This document shows, in pieces, positions 10,755-22,799 of a DNA stretch of 64,000 nucleotides. A program made the position numbers and the translations under genes. Under the pieces are notes generated by a model that had not been told where the DNA came from, did no database searches, and was given only the letters and a program-made list of their open reading frames with translations. This DNA comes from Prorocentrum cordatum (Eukaryota; Sar; Dinophyceae; Prorocentrales; Prorocentraceae): NCBI GenBank assembly GCA_963575745.1, contig CAUYUJ010005670.1, forward strand, positions 210,001 through 274,000. Direction: 5' to 3'. Positions within the stretch are counted from its first letter, which is position 1. Every line of letters starts with the position of its first letter.

Positions 10755-10950
10755 GTAGGATGAGAAGGAGGAGGTGGAGGAGGACGAGGGGGAGCAATAA
10801 TAAAAGGAGAAGGAGGAGGAAGAGGAGGAGGAAGAGGATGAGGAGGATGAGGAGGAGGGGGAGGAAGAGGAGAAGCAGGAGAAAAAGATGAAGAATAATA
10901 AGAAGACTAATCATAAGAAGAAGAAGCAGAAGAAGGAGGAGGAGTGGAGT
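10755..10950. repeat. polypurine AGG/AAG tract
   Basis: Imperfect GGA and GAA triplets ending in GGAGTGGAGTGGAGTGGA. Confidence 0.9.
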
Positions 10951-11188
10951 GGAGTGGAGTGGAAGCCCGATTCGCGCGGCGACCGCGCAGGGCACTCAGA
11001 CCATATAGAAAAGCACGAAGATAACGGAGACAACTGGTGTGACAAGGGAGAAGAGGAATAATATTGTGAAAACGCCGACAATGACGATGAAATTGAACAA
11101 GTAGATCGTGAAATTGATGACGACAATGCAACCCTCGTTCTGGTGGTTAGCCTGCGGCTCTCCGTCGTGCGCCAGGGCGGTCACGACG

Positions 11189-11720
11189 TCATTCGTCGCA
11201 TAGTGTGCCCAATGTCCACATTGTAATAGCCGATGGAGTTAGTTCACTCAGCACCATCTGGCAGCCGCGCAACTCCGCCTCTGGGAACGTTTGGTTCCCC
11301 AGATAGCTGAAGCCCTGGAAGAGAGAGCGCTGCCTGTCCGGGGCCTGGATCCAGATGGCCCAGCCGCAGCAGGCGTGCGTGTCTCTGCGGCCACCGTCGA
11401 AAGCAGCGGAGAGGCGCCACGGCCAAGCCGGCTGCCATGGTAGCGCCTCTGCCAGCCCCATGCGCAGGGAACGGCGCTCCGCCACTGCGTGCGTGGCCAT
11501 TGCGTCCGCTGTCTTGTTGTTCTCCCGGTACACGTGGTGCACCAAGCACTGTCCCACCTGCGGCGGCCTCGCTCCCCTGTGCCTCGCGGAGACTCGGTAG
11601 CAGCGTTTGGTTCCTGCAGCGGGCGCGTCTTTCCACCCAGTCGACCACGATCTGGCTGTCCCCTTGGATGATCAGGAGCGGTTCCGCTGGGCCCTGTCTG
11701 GTCCATTGTGTGGGCTCTGT
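11189..11720 (-). pseudogene. LINE B RNase H sequence, two partial domains
   Basis: First part: LLIIQGDSQIVVDWVERRAR (about 11,690-11,640), with the Asp of the GDS motif. In a second frame HHVYRENNKTADAMATHAV (about 11,540-11,480) is the usual H-xRExN-xAD--A C-terminus. Immediately after it AAFDGGRRDTHACCGWAIWI (about 11,410-11,355) is a fresh RNase H N-terminus, with FPEAELRGCQMVLSEL carrying the Glu. So a C-terminal half is followed by an N-terminal half, meaning two domains in tandem or a rearranged copy. Confidence 0.7.
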
Positions 11721-11799
11721 GAACCTCACGGCGCGTGGCGGCCGTGGCGGAGGCTCCGCTGGGGCTCTGTGCTGGCGACGACGCAGGGCAGCCAAGTGC

Positions 11800-12640
11800 T
11801 TGCCTCCCATACTGTAGCGCTCCAGGACGGCGGTGACAAAGTCCCCCCTCGTGTGCTGTGCTGTCTTCAGGATGTTTTGGCGCCATGCCTGGCCGCGCCA
11901 ATGGATGAAACAATCTTCGTACGTCGCCACACGTTTCCAGCCGGTGCGATGCCGCCACCGCGGCTTCTCCTTGATCTGATTCCACGGCGTTTTCGGCCAG
12001 CTACGCTCAAGTCGGACGACCTGGACTTCGTCGCGCCACTGAGTCTCAGGTAGATGGTGCATGAAAGCAGACACCTGCCTCGGTACTGCGTTAGCACGCC
12101 CGAAATTGTCGAGCACGAAACCATGTTGTCGTTCCAGAAGCCGTTCCTTAACACTTTTGTGCCCGAGAGCCAAATACTGTTTCCGCGCCGACTTCGTGGC
12201 TCGACGCAAGTACCTAGCTATGGCTTCTCCTGGTTTCTTGCGGACGCCGGCCATCTTGCGCAGCATGCCCCCTTCCATCTGCTTGAGGCGGAGCACCAAT
12301 GAGTTCGTGAGCACCCAGCTCTCGCAACCGAACAGCAGCGTCGCCGGCATCGTTTCCGAGTACAGTGAGAACCTCTCCTTCAGAGACAGTTCGCGTGATC
12401 GGAGCGCAGTGGTGGCGTAGAAGGCCTTGACAGCGAGGCGCTCTCTGTGCTGTACTGCGTTGGCTGTGGCACCCGTGCGGTGCAGCAGCGTGCCCAGCAC
12501 CATCGTCTCCTCGACTTCGGGCACAAGCCGCGTTCCAACGACAGCACGGACCTGCAGCGCGCGGTTGCCGGGTGCCGCTGTGACACCTGTGTACCCTTCC
12601 GGACTCGCCGCGAGAAATTTCGTCCTCAGGCCGGGAAGGA
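11800..12640 (-). pseudogene. LINE B reverse transcriptase C-terminal region
   Basis: The segment ATLLFGCESWVLTNSLVLRL at about 12,350-12,290 followed by EGGMLRKMAGV matches the LL-G-E-W-L------L------LR-ILG pattern found after the palm and thumb of many LINE RTs. Downstream are basic, Trp-rich stretches (PETQWRDEVQVVRLE, HWRGQAWRQNIL). The palm with its catalytic Asp residues is not present. One frame stays open across this part. Confidence 0.7.
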
Positions 12641-14245
12641 GGAGGACGAGGAGATGAGGAGGAAGAGGAGGGAGAGGAGGGAGAGGAGGAGGACGATAAG
12701 GAGGATGAGGGGAGGAGGATGAGGAGGGAGAGGAGGAGGACGAGGAGGAGGAACACCAGGACGAGGAGGAGGAGGAGGAGGAGGAGGAGGAAGAGGAGAG
12801 GAGGAGGAGGAGGACGACGAGTAGGAAGAGAAGGAGGATAATAGACGAGGGGGGAGAGACGAAGGAGGAGGAGGAGTTGGAGGAGGAGGAGGAGGAGGAG
12901 GAGGTGAGGAGGAGGTGGAGGAGGACGAGAAGGAAGAGGGGGAAGAGGAGAAAGAGGAGAAGAAGGAGGAGGATCATGACATTGAGGAGAGACGAGGGAA
13001 GAGGATGAGGAGAGGGAGAAAAGAGGATGAGGAGGAGGAGGAGGAGGAGAAGAAAGGAGGAGCGAAACGAGGAGGAAGAGAAGGAGGAGGAGAAGGAGGA
13101 GAAGGAGTAAGAGGAGGAGAAGGAGGAGAAGAAGGAGGACGAGGAAGAGGAGAAAGAGGAGGAGGAGAAGGAAAGACAAGGGAGGAGAGACGAGGACGAC
13201 GAGGAGGAGGATGAGGAGGAGCAGGAGGAGGAGGAGGGCGAGGCGGAAGAGGAGGATGAGATGGAGGTGGCGGAGGAGGAGGAGGAGGAGAAGGAAGGGA
13301 GGATGATGACGGAGGAAGAGGAGGAAAAAAGGAACATGATGATGATGAGAGAAGGAGAGGAGGAGGAGGAGGAGGAGTTCGCGGGGAGGAACAGGGGGGA
13401 GGAGGAGGAGGAGGAGAGAAGGAGGAGGAGGAACATGAGGGGGAGGAGGTGGGGAGGGGAGTGGAGGAGGAGGAGGAAGAGGAGGAGGAGGAGGAGGAAG
13501 AGGAGGAGGAGGAGGAGAAGGAGGAGGAGGGGGAAGAGGAGGTAGGAGGAAGAGGAGGTGGATGATGAGGAGGAGGTGGAGGAGGGACGAGGGGGAGAAA
13601 GGGGAAGAGGAGGAGGAAGAGGTGGAGGTGGAGGAGGAGGAGGAGGCGGAGGAGGAAAACGATGAGGAGGAGCAGGCGGAGGAAGGCGGCGAGGAGGAGG
13701 AGGTGGAGGAGGAGGTGGAGGAGAAGGAAGAGAAGGTGGAGGAAGAGGAGGAAGTGGAGGAGGATCACGAGGAGGAGGAGGAAGAGCAAGTGGAGGAGGA
13801 GGAGGAGGAACAGGAGGAAGAGGAGGAGAAGGAGGAGGAGGACGCGGAGGAGGAGGAAGAGGAGGAGGAAGATGAGGAAAGGGAGGAGGAGGAGGAGGAA
13901 GAGCAGGAAGTGAGGAGGAGATGAATGCGGATACGGAGGAGGAGGAGGAGGAGGAGGAACATGAGGAATAGGAGGATAATGGTGAAGAGATGGAGGAGAA
14001 GGACGAGGAAGGGGAAGAGGAGGACGAGACGGATGAGGAGGAAACGGGGAAGGAAGAGGAGGAAAAGGAGGGGGAGGAGGAGGAGGACCGATGAGGAGGA
14101 TGCTGATGATGATGATGATGATGATGCTGATGATGATGATGAGGAGGAGGAGGAGGAGGGAGGAAAAGGAGAAGGCGGAGGCGGAGGAGAAGGAGGAGAA
14201 GGCGGAGGAGGAGTAGGAGAAGGAGGAGGAACATGAGGCGAAGGA
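12635..14245. repeat. 1.6-kb polypurine (GGA)n tract
   Basis: Plus strand is nearly all A and G for 1.6 kb in GGA/GAA/GAG triplets, with a GATGAT run at 14,100-14,140. Frames of up to about 1,000 residues across it are Ser/Leu/Pro or Glu/Arg runs from the repeat. On the sense strand of the R1 gene the tract is polypyrimidine. Confidence 0.95.
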
Positions 14246-14704
14246 GAATCTCGGGATCATGACACACCTAGCAGTACGTTTCCTCGCCTCGGAGATGGGC
14301 GTTAGCCAACCCATCACTCAGTAGTGACACTCTACTGGCGAAGCTTTCGGCGACAAAGCGCCAATCAAACAATAAACGATTTCAACTAGAAATGAGTGGC
14401 GTAGCGTTGGTAGAAGCGCAACTGTCTGATTGCGAAAGCACGCGAGCCCGCGCGATGCTTCATGCCCAATCAGGCTACTCCGAGAGAGGTGCGAGCAGCA
14501 CGGTTGGCACGAACGAATTCGAACACATTTCGGCCGCGAAGACCGACGATGCGAGCACGACCAGGAAAAGCAATACAATTCGCAAGGGCGAAACATTAAA
14601 ACACAAGTCTGGGCACATAGCAATGCGACGGCGGCTATCAAGGCAAGCGTAACTTCACTAACCGCTGAAGGTCGCGCAAACAAGCGCTTGGCCGAACAAA
14701 AAAA
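14246..14704. other. unannotated stretch
   Basis: Short frames on both strands without recognisable domains. It differs from the sequence before the second copy of the duplication, so it is outside that repeat. Confidence 0.5.
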
Positions 14705-15439
14705 CATGATATCACCACGAACCCCGACCTTGGAGGACAAATGGGGGCTCCTGCGATGCGAGCTCAGCACGTGGCCATGCGAGCCACTGTGGGGGGACGC
14801 GTGGCTTGCGAGCAAGTGAACTGCAAAGAAAAACGTGCATGCGGGCCACCAGTTTTGATAGGTCCGTGCGTTGCAGGTGAGATGCCAAGAGGGCACCTCA
14901 CGGTGGTTCCCGTGTTGTCCGTTTGAGGTGGTGGCGCTTTGTCGGGGTGTCTCCAGACACCCTGGGGTCCTCTGGAGCAGTGTTGGGGCCCTCTTGGCAA
15001 TATCTGGGGGCCTCCTGGTCGTGGGATGAACGCTGGTTCCCGTGTTGTCCGTTTGGCGGCGTCTCCAACCATCCTGGGGCCCTCTTGGGCAGTCTTGGGG
15101 CCCTGTTGGGGGCGGCTGGGGACTCCCCGGAGGCCCGTTCCAAGCTCGTCGGGGCCTCTTGAAAGCCTCTCGGGGGTCTCCTGGGGGCCCGTCGGGGCCT
15201 CCTGGGTGTTTTTTGGCCTGGGGAACCCGAAATGTAAGTCCCTGCCGCCTCTCTGAAGTTTTCCTAGGCATTCCTGAAGCTTTCGGAGGCTGTCTTCGAA
15301 GCCTCTTGCGCCGTCTCGAAAGCGTGTTGGACTGGTCTGGGCACTCCTGGGGGCCCCCCAGGCCGTCTGCGGGCGGCCTTTGAGACCTCTTGCGCCGCCC
15401 CCGAACGTCGGGGAGCCGAGGCGCCGAAACCCGAAAGAC

Positions 15440-16300
15440 ATTTAGAAAACCAGCGAAGACCAATAAATTTTGACACGCGGGGCTCTCTGGGAGGGCCTCT
15501 CAGGCCTCCCGAGGCGTCCTAGGAGCGCCGAGGGCCGTCTGGGCGCGATGTTTGGGGCCTCCTGGGGGCCTTGCGGGGCCTCCGGGGGGTCCTTTTGCGC
15601 GGTGAGCTTGAAATGTAAGTTCCTGCCCTTTTTCTAAATGCTTCCTGGGGGCGTTCCTGGAACCCTTGGAGGCCGTCTTGGAGGCGTCTTGGGCCGTCTT
15701 GAGAGCGTGTTGGACTGTCCGAGCGCTCTCCTGGAGGCCTCTTAGGCCGTCTTGGGGCGGTATTTGGGTCCTCTTGGGCTGTTTTGGAGCGTCGGCAAGC
15801 CGAAAACGTGGAAATCCGAGAAACTTTCAAAAACCCAGCGAAAACCAATACATATTGACACTTGGGGCTCTCTGGGAGGGCCGAATTCGGGGGCCTCCCG
15901 AGGCGCCCTGGGAGTTCCCTGGGCCGTCTGGGCGCGATGTTTGGGGCCTGCTGGAGGCCGCGCGGGGCCTCCGGGGGGTCATTTTGGGCGGTGAGCTTGA
16001 AATGCCGGTTGCTGCCTCTACTCTGGAGGTATGTTTGGGCCGTTCCTGGAGCCTTCGGACGCCGTCGTGGGGGCCTCTTGGGCCGTCATGAGGGCGCATT
16101 GGGCTGTCTGGGCGTCTTCCTGGGGGCATCTGAGGCCGTCTTTGGGCGGTTTGGGGGCCCTCTTGGGCTGTCTTGGCGCGTCGGCAAGCCGAAGACGCGA
16201 AAACCCGACAAACATGCAAAAACCAAAGGAACACCAATGCATTTTGACACTGGGGGCTCTCTGGGAGGGCCACTCGGAAGCCTCCCGAAGCGTCCTGGAA
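15440..16300. repeat. ~385-bp tandem units in copy 1
   Basis: The marker GGGGCTCTCTGGGAGGGCC recurs at about 15,478, 15,864 and 16,252. Each is preceded by ACCAAT-A---TTGACAC and followed by CTC-GAGGCCTCCCGA. Inside each unit a ~27-bp motif around GGGCCGTCTTGG is itself repeated. Confidence 0.88.
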
Positions 16301-16454
16301 GCCCCCTGGGCCATCCGGGCGCGATCTTGGACGGCCTGGATCGACCCGACGGCGACTCGTGGCCCTCTCGGAACATATTGCCGACCATCTTGGGGCCGCC
16401 CGCGCCGCGCGGAAGCGCGTCTGCCGAAATGGGGCCGTCTTCCGCCGTCTTCCG

Positions 16455-16565
16455 CCGGCGTTCCCCCCGCGGCCGGGAGGGGGCCCCGGGCCCCCCCCCC
16501 AGGCCCCCCAGGGGGGGCACCAAACGGGAACCCATCCTCAAGGTCGGGAAAAAAAATGACGCACA
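16455..16565. repeat. inverted repeat arm, matching 21,028-21,140
   Basis: Its reverse complement reads CCCGACCTTGAGGATGGGTT CCCGTTTGGTGCCCCCCCTG, which closely matches the plus strand at 21,040-21,090. The two arms are about 4.5 kb apart. Confidence 0.8.
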
Positions 16566-17375
16566 AAGGCGTCGCGCATGAGCGCGAACACGAGCGCGAC
16601 GCGCACGCTCGAACAAAACGCGCGCGAATCGCGGTGAACGCGCGCGCGCGCGAGGGCGATGGTAGATCCTGTAGTCACAGCGCGACGCAAGCTTGCGCTG
16701 CGAATTCGAATCTCGCCAGACGCGCTCCTTAGGGCAATCGGAAAAGCGGCGCGTAGCCATCGTTGCACGGGGCGCTCGGCGCCACAGCGTGACGCGATCA
16801 TGGAACTTAAGCCGCCCGAGAGCGGGGGGGGCGCCGAGGGGGGAAAGGAGGGAGTGGAAGAGAGCGAGGATGGCGAGGGGGATGCAGGGATGAAAGGGGG
16901 GAGAGGGAGGATGACTGGGGAAGCGGGGAGTAGGAGGAGAAGACGGGGGAGGAGCAGGAAAGGGAACGGAACGAACGGGGGGGTGGAGGATCGCGAGGGG
17001 GGGGTTTAGGCCGCGCCTACCTCCTCCAGACTCTTCCGGGCCATCCTGCGGCGATTTGTGCTACCCCATCGGGGCGCGCTGGGCGCTCTGCAACCTGTGA
17101 AGGTGTAGGCGCGAACACCAATTCCATTTTTAGTCTTAGCAGTCTGGCGGCGCCCCGGGCGCGCCTTCACGGACCAATTGCAGCATTTTTGCGGGCGCCC
17201 GTATTGTTTTCAAGCAGTTTGGGGTACCATTGGACCCACTGGGCGACCGCATCAAGCTTCCGACCCTCGCGCGCGATCACATTGAGCAACGTCGGCCGTC
17301 TCTGGGAGCTCTGAATATAACCAGCGATAAATACTGGAAGGGTCAAATGTTGAACCTTTCTTATCGTGAAGTCGT

Positions 17376-17960
17376 CGTGGCGTTGACCCTTCTTAGCGTC
17401 GCGAGTGCGGTTTCCACCCGTGCTTCCGTCGACCAACGACCCTGGCCGCCGCCCTCGCTGGCCTCGAGATGTCCTGTTCACATCGGCATGCATCTGGAAC
17501 TCTCCTGGGCCCCTGTGGCGCTCCTGGGGCTCTCTTAAGCGCCCCCTGGGGCGGTGATGGGGTCTTCTTGGGCCTCTGGGGCTCTCTCGGACAGTCTTGG
17601 GATCCGTTCGGGGCGTCGTGTCGAGGGGCCTCTTGGGGCTCGTTTGTCGGCGATGTGAAAAGCCTATGGGATCACATTGGGCCCTCTCGGGTTATGACGC
17701 AAATTCCAAGCCGCGTTCAGCCGCGCCACAGAGCATCGCCCTATGGAGCCAAACAGAATAACGACAACGGAAGGGGCGTCGGCGTCGGTGTCGTCGCACC
17801 GTCTTCCCCTTGGGAGATGCCGTGGGAATGGTCAAATCCTGCCCCCGCTGCTCCTCGCACCCCCCCCGCCCGCCCCCTTTCCTGCCCCCTGCAACTGGGC
17901 GGCCCTTGGGGGTGTTCATCACGAAGCGAAAGCGGCGCAAGCGCGGGGCGGAACTGGATC
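17376..17960. other. spacer between duplicated blocks, unannotated
   Basis: GC-rich DNA with GGGGCTCTC-type words like the flanking arrays, but no recognisable domain or clear repeat register. Confidence 0.5.
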
Positions 17961-18300
17961 GCCTCGACAAAATGCCCGGCCAGACTGCCCGACAAAATGC
18001 CCGACAAAATGCCCGACAAGATCGCAGGGGCAACGCCGTGGCTGTGAATTTTCAATACATCCGCCCAGCCGCCGATGCCAAGAATAATTTTGTCGCTGCA
18101 CTTTTTTTCAACAGTTTGTCATGGCGGCCGTTTTTTTTTGTCGGGCCGGTGCTTCTTTTTTGTCGGGCCATTTTGTCGGGGCCTCTGTTTTTTTTGTGTC
18201 TGCCCATTTTGTCGTGGCCACTTTTTTTTGTCGGGCATTTTTTTGTCGGTCCACGTGTTGTTTTTTGTCGGCCCGCCTGCTTTCTTTCTGTCGTCGGCCC
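17961..18300. repeat. inverted arrays of a ~12-bp word
   Basis: GACAAAATGCCC occurs about four times at 17,968-18,020 as CCCGACAAAATG. From 18,130 to 18,290 its reverse complement, in the forms TTTTGTCGGGCC, CATTTTGTCGGGG and TTTTTTGTCGG, occurs about seven times. The two arrays face each other across about 110 bases. Confidence 0.85.
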
Positions 18301-18636
18301 CTTGCGGGCAACGCCCCCGGTGCAAGGCGGGGGGGAGAATGCGGGCGGCGAGGGGGGGCAGGGGGAGCGCACGCGCACGGCGCAGGAGGAGCAAGAGGAG
18401 GAGCGGAGGAACGGGAGGAGCAAACAGACTCAAAGAAAACCCCAAAACATCTCGCAGGCCCGAGAAGGCCCCGACACCGCCCGAAGAGGCGCCTGAGAGC
18501 GCCCCAAAAGGGCCCCAAGGGCCAAAGAGAGCCCAAAAGGCCGATGTGACCAGGCATTTCGATGCCAACGAAGGTGGCGGTCAGGGTTGTTGGTCGACAG
18601 AAGCACGGAGAGCAACCATATCCATCACGCTAATGT

Positions 18637-21015
18637 GATATTACCACGAACCCCGACTTTGGAGGACAAATGGGGGCTCCTGCGATGCGGGTTCAGCACG
18701 TGACCATGCGAACCACTGTGGGGGGACGCGTGGCTCGCGAGCAAGTGAAGTGCAAAGAAAAGCGTGCATGCGGGCCACCAGTTTTGATAGGTCCGTGCGT
18801 TGCAGGTGAGATGCCAAGATGACACCTGACGTTGGTTCCCGCGTTGTCCGTTTGAGGTGGTGACGATTTGTCGGGGTGTCTCCAGACATCCTGGGGTCCT
18901 CTGGAGCAGTGTTGGGGCCCTCTTGAAAGTATCTGGGGGCCTCCTGGTCGTGGGATGAACGCTGGTTCCCGTGATGTCCGTTTGGCTGCGTCTCCAACCA
19001 TCTTGGGGCCCTCTTGGGCCGTCTTGGGGCCCTGTTAGGGGCGGCTGGGGGCTTCCCGGAGGCCTGTTCCAGGCTCGTTGAGACCTCTTGAAAGCCTCTC
19101 GGGGGTGTCCCGGGGGCCCGTCGGGGCCTCCAGGGTCCCTCTTGGGCCGGAGAACCCAAAATGTAGGTCCCCGCCGCCTCTCTGGAACTTTCTTGGGCAT
19201 TCCTGAAGCTTTCGGAGGCCGTCTTGGAGGCCCCTGGGCAGTCTCGAGAGCGCGTCGGACTGGTTGGGTGCTCTCCCGGGGGCCTCTCAGGCCGTCTTGG
19301 GGCTGTCTTTGGGGCCTCTTGCGCCGCCCCGGAACGCCGGGGGGCCGAGGGCGCCGAAACCCGAAACAAACAATTATAAAACCAATGAAAACCAATAAAT
19401 TGTGACACGGGGGGCTCTCTGGGAGGGCCTCTCGGAGGCCTCCCGAAGCGTCCGAGGAGCGCCGAAGGCCGTCTGGGCGCGATATTGGGGGCCTCCCAAG
19501 GGCCTTGCGGGGCCTCCGGGTGGTCCTTTTGTGCGGTGAGCTTGAGATGTAGGGTCCTGCCCTTCTTCTACATGCTTTCTGGGGGCGTTCCTAGAGCCTG
19601 CGGAGGCCGTCATGGAAGCGTTTGGGGCCGTCTTGAGAGCACGTTGGACTGTCTGAGCGCTCTCTTGGAGGCCTCTCAGGCCGTCTTGGGGAGGTCTTTG
19701 GGCCCTCTTGGGCTGCGTTGGAGCGTCGGCAAGCCGAAAACGTGGAAACCCGAGAAACTTTCAAAAACCCAGCGAACACCAAAACATGTTGACACTGGGG
19801 CTCTCTGGGAGGGCCGAATTCGGGGGCCTCCCGAGGCGCCCTGGGAGCTCCCTGGGCCGTCTGAACACGATGTTTGGGGCCTGCTGGAGGCCGCGCGGGG
19901 CCTCCGGGGGGTCATTTTGGGCGGCGAGCTTGAAATGCCGGTTGCTGCTTTTACTCTGGAGGTCTTTTTTTGGGCCGTTCCTGGAGCCTTCGGACGCCGT
20001 CACGGAGGCCTCCTGGGCCGTCATGAGGGCGTCTTGGACAGTCTGGGCGCCTTCTCGGGGGCCTCTGAAGCTGTTTTCGGGCGGTTTTGGGGCCCTCTTG
20101 GGTTGTTCTGGTGCGTCGGCAAGCCGAAGACGCGAAAACCAGAAAAACCTGCCCCCCCCCCCCCTAAACAAAAATACATGTTGACGCTGGGGGCTCTCCG
20201 GGAGGGCCTCTCGGAAGCCTCCCGAAGCGTCCTGGAAGCTCCCTGGGCGATCCGGACGCGATCTTGGACGACCTGGATCGACCTGATAGCGGCTCGCGGC
20301 CCTCTCGGAACATCTTGCCGACCATCTTGGGGCCGCCCGTGCCGCGCGGAAGCGTGTCTGCCGAAATGGGGCCGTCATCCGCCGTCTGCCGCCGGCTTCC
20401 GCCGGCGCAGGGCGGGGGGGAGGCGCAGGGGGACAAGCCGGAGGAACGGGGGAAATGGAGTGGAGGATAACGACGGGGATTCAACAGGAGGGCACGGCAG
20501 AAAGCAAGGATGACGAGGGGGGGGAAGGGCGAGAGGGGGAGGGGGGGCGGGAGGGGGAATGGGGAGTGAAAGGAGGAGGTGGGGGAGGAGCAGGACGGGG
20601 GGGATCGATGGAAGAGGCGGGGGATCACGGGGGGGAGGTGGAGGTTGTAGGCCGCGTCTACCTCCTCTGGACTCATCTGGGCCATCCTGCGGCGACTCTT
20701 GCTGCCCCACCGGGGCGTGTTGAGCGTTCTGCGCCCTGCAAAAGCGCGGGCGCGAACGCCATTTCCATCTCTTCTGTCTTGGCGGAATAATGGGGTCCCG
20801 GGGGCGCCTCCGTTGACCGTGATCATCCGGTCTGCGGGCGCCCGTGCTGCTTTCGAACAGTTCCGGATACTATTGGAGCCCTTGGGCGATCGCATCGTGC
20901 TTTCGACCTTCTCATATGGTCATTTTTAACCATGTCGGCCGTCTGTGGGGGCTCTGAGAAAAACCAAGCGAAGAACATTGGAAGGGTCAAATGTTTGACT
21001 TTCTCCGAACGTGGA
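18637..21015. repeat. large duplicated block, copy 2
   Basis: Direct repeat of 14,705-17,375, offset about 3.9 kb at the left edge and 3.6 kb at the right edge, so copy 2 is a few hundred bases shorter. It keeps the same ends, the ~385-bp units and the GGGGGAG-rich part. Confidence 0.88.
19370..20250. repeat. ~385-bp tandem units in copy 2
   Basis: The marker GGGGCTCTC-GGGAGGGCC recurs at about 19,410, 19,797 and 20,189, with spacings of 387 and 392. Confidence 0.88.
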
Positions 21016-21027
21016 ATCGTTGCAATT

Positions 21028-21140
21028 CGGGCCCTTTTTCCCCGACCTCGAGGAGGGGTTCCCGTTCAGTGCCCCCCTGGGGGGACTGGGGGGGGGCCCC
21101 CGAGCCTCCCTCCCGGCCACGGGGGGGGGGCCCATCCCGA
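21028..21140. repeat. inverted repeat arm, matching 16,455-16,565
   Basis: Reads CCCGACCTCGAGGAGGGGTT then CCCGTTCAGTGCCCCCCTGG, the reverse complement of the other arm with a few differences. Confidence 0.8.
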
Positions 21141-21149
21141 TCCGCGCGC

Positions 21150-21400
21150 GGGCACAAGGACGTGAGGGTCGGGGGCAAGTACAATGTTCAGATACGCCAC
21201 GGGGCGCGACCTGCGCGCGGGCACATATCGCGATGGTTGGGAACAATATATAACGATGCTAAGGTGTTAAAATTCGCCGAGTGGTGCGATCCGTGACCGG
21301 GCACAGGGATCGTAAAGGCCGGGGGTAAGATTGGACGATGTTTAAACCCGCCGACGGCGCGATTTACGAGCAGGCAAAGAGATCGCGAGGGTTGGGTGTC
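21150..21400. repeat. degenerate ~70-95-bp tandem units
   Basis: CGCGCGGGCACA / GACCGGGCACAG / GAGCAGGCAAAG starts recur, each followed by a GATCG---GG-TTGGG-like segment and an A+T-rich middle. About four diverged units. Confidence 0.5.
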
Positions 21401-21639
21401 CTCCAGGCGCCTGTGACACGGCCGCAGGACCCGCGCTGTGGGCGTCCACGTATCATAGCGGAAACGCGCCATGCAATGATGCGCAATGCAGCGGCCAACG
21501 TCACGGCGCACCGCGGAGCGCCGCTTTTTGCGCGCATGATGCGTGAGATTTTTGCGACACGCGCATTGAATCTGTGTGATTGGGCCTTAGGGACAAGATC
21601 TGATGCATGCGTTATGATAACGGTGGAACAGCCCAAGTG

Positions 21640-22790
21640 GTGGCAATAAAGACACTCGCGCGATGCATGGGCGGCGGTTGGCCCCGGTCCAAGTTGGGAC
21701 GTGCGCGCGACAACGCCACCCTCCGGCGCCGCCAAAACAAATTTCAAAAAATGCAAAAAAAATGTTGTCGGAACTTCGGTTTTGTTTCCTGGTGGGCGCA
21801 AGACCTGACATCACCCCACAGTGGAACATGTTGGCAAGGTGCGGCCAGAACGTGGCTTGGACCCGCGTGCTCTTGCATGACTTGCCCCATCAGGCGCACA
21901 CAGGGATCAATCGTCTCACGCTCAGGACTTGGGTCGAAGACTTGCGCGCCCGCATGGTTGGCTCCAACAGGTCGTTGCTAGAAACGCTCCCCGAGGCCAT
22001 GAAGTACATCAAAGCAGGGTTAGTAGATCTTGGGTGTAGGCTCTCCCCTAAGTCGGCCCTCCTGTCGAATGACAATGGCACCAGGAACCAGAGCCAGGGC
22101 TCCTGCCTGATAAATGGGACCCCCCTGCACACCAAGTTGGGCACCAGGGACCTTGGCTTAGACTCCACAGTGGGCAAGCGGAGGTATTTCAAGGTTCGCA
22201 AAGCTCGACAACGTCTGGGGTTCAGGTGGCACACGAACATCAAGAGACTCCTCAGGGCCAAAAAGAGCGCTCATCGCCTATATCGTGCAGGAGCTCAGCC
22301 GCAGCTCCATTGGGGACTCGAAGGCCCTGAAGTCTCCCCCACAGAGCTCACGCAGCATCGGAGGGCAGCTGGAGCAGCCCCAGGGACCAGCAAGCCAGGT
22401 AGTTGTCTCACTGCAGGGTTCCACCAGTCGAAGCTCCCGCCAGAAGCCTTGGACCCCGCCATCCTCCATCGCGTGAAATTGTTTGAGATGTGGCGGGATC
22501 GCGGCCGCGTGGCCCAACGTAGTTCCCAGGCTCCAGCGGCCCAGGCGCCGGAACCACGTCGTCGGTCAGCTCAGCGCCGCAGCCGGGGCCCTCCTCGACT
22601 TCGGGTGGAGCCCAGACTCAGCCTGGTCATGGACCAGCCCCGCCGGCGAGATCGTTCCCGTTGGCCCCGAGAGTTACCGGGAGCAGGATTGTTTCATGTG
22701 CAGGATTCAGCATTTCCTTCAACAAAAGGGTTGGAATGGGGCGCAGGGAGGAAATCCGCCGACCCCTTGGGGTTCATCGGCGTGTGAGAT
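21640..22790 (+). pseudogene. LINE F: reverse transcriptase palm-thumb fragment
   Basis: One plus-strand frame reads LTLRTWVEDLRARMVG at about 21,918-21,965, where WVED stands at the position of the YxDD catalytic box. AGLVDLGCRLSPKSALLSND follows, and then LGTRDLGLDSTVGKRRYFKV and RLLRAKKSAHRLYRAGAQPQ, both typical of the RT thumb in this LINE class. The first catalytic Asp of the box appears as Glu. No endonuclease or RNase H is present nearby, so this is an internal fragment. The downstream part to 22,790 is Pro/Arg-rich and unassigned. Confidence 0.72.
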
Positions 22791-22799
22791 GTTCCCCCT

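Larger units (their letters stand above)
11189..12640 (-). mobile_element. LINE B: 3' part of a non-LTR retrotransposon
   Basis: The minus strand carries the C-terminal end of a LINE reverse transcriptase followed by RNase H sequence in more than one frame. The 5' side is cut by the 1.6-kb polypurine tract at 12,640. The 3' side stops in an unfinished RNase H domain at about 11,190. No poly-A tail or target duplication is visible. Confidence 0.75.
14705..17375. repeat. large duplicated block, copy 1
   Basis: Begins ATATCACCACGAACCCCGAC and ends near GGAAGGGTCAAATGTTGAAC. The same order of sequence recurs at 18,637-21,015. It holds GGGCC-rich DNA with ~385-bp internal units, a GGGGGAG-rich part near 16,800-17,010 and a shared CTACCTCCTC...GGGCCATCCTGCGGCGA segment. 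Frames here translate to collagen-like GPPG-type strings and are not genes. Confidence 0.88.

Noticed and set aside
12635-14267. A minus-strand frame of about 1,000 codons running from the polypurine tract into LINE B
   Set aside because: The first half is Ser/Leu/Pro from (TCC)n; only the LINE B part is protein-like.
16640-16730. tRNA-like T-loop (GAATTCGAATC)
   Set aside because: No acceptor pairing or D-arm in the right place.
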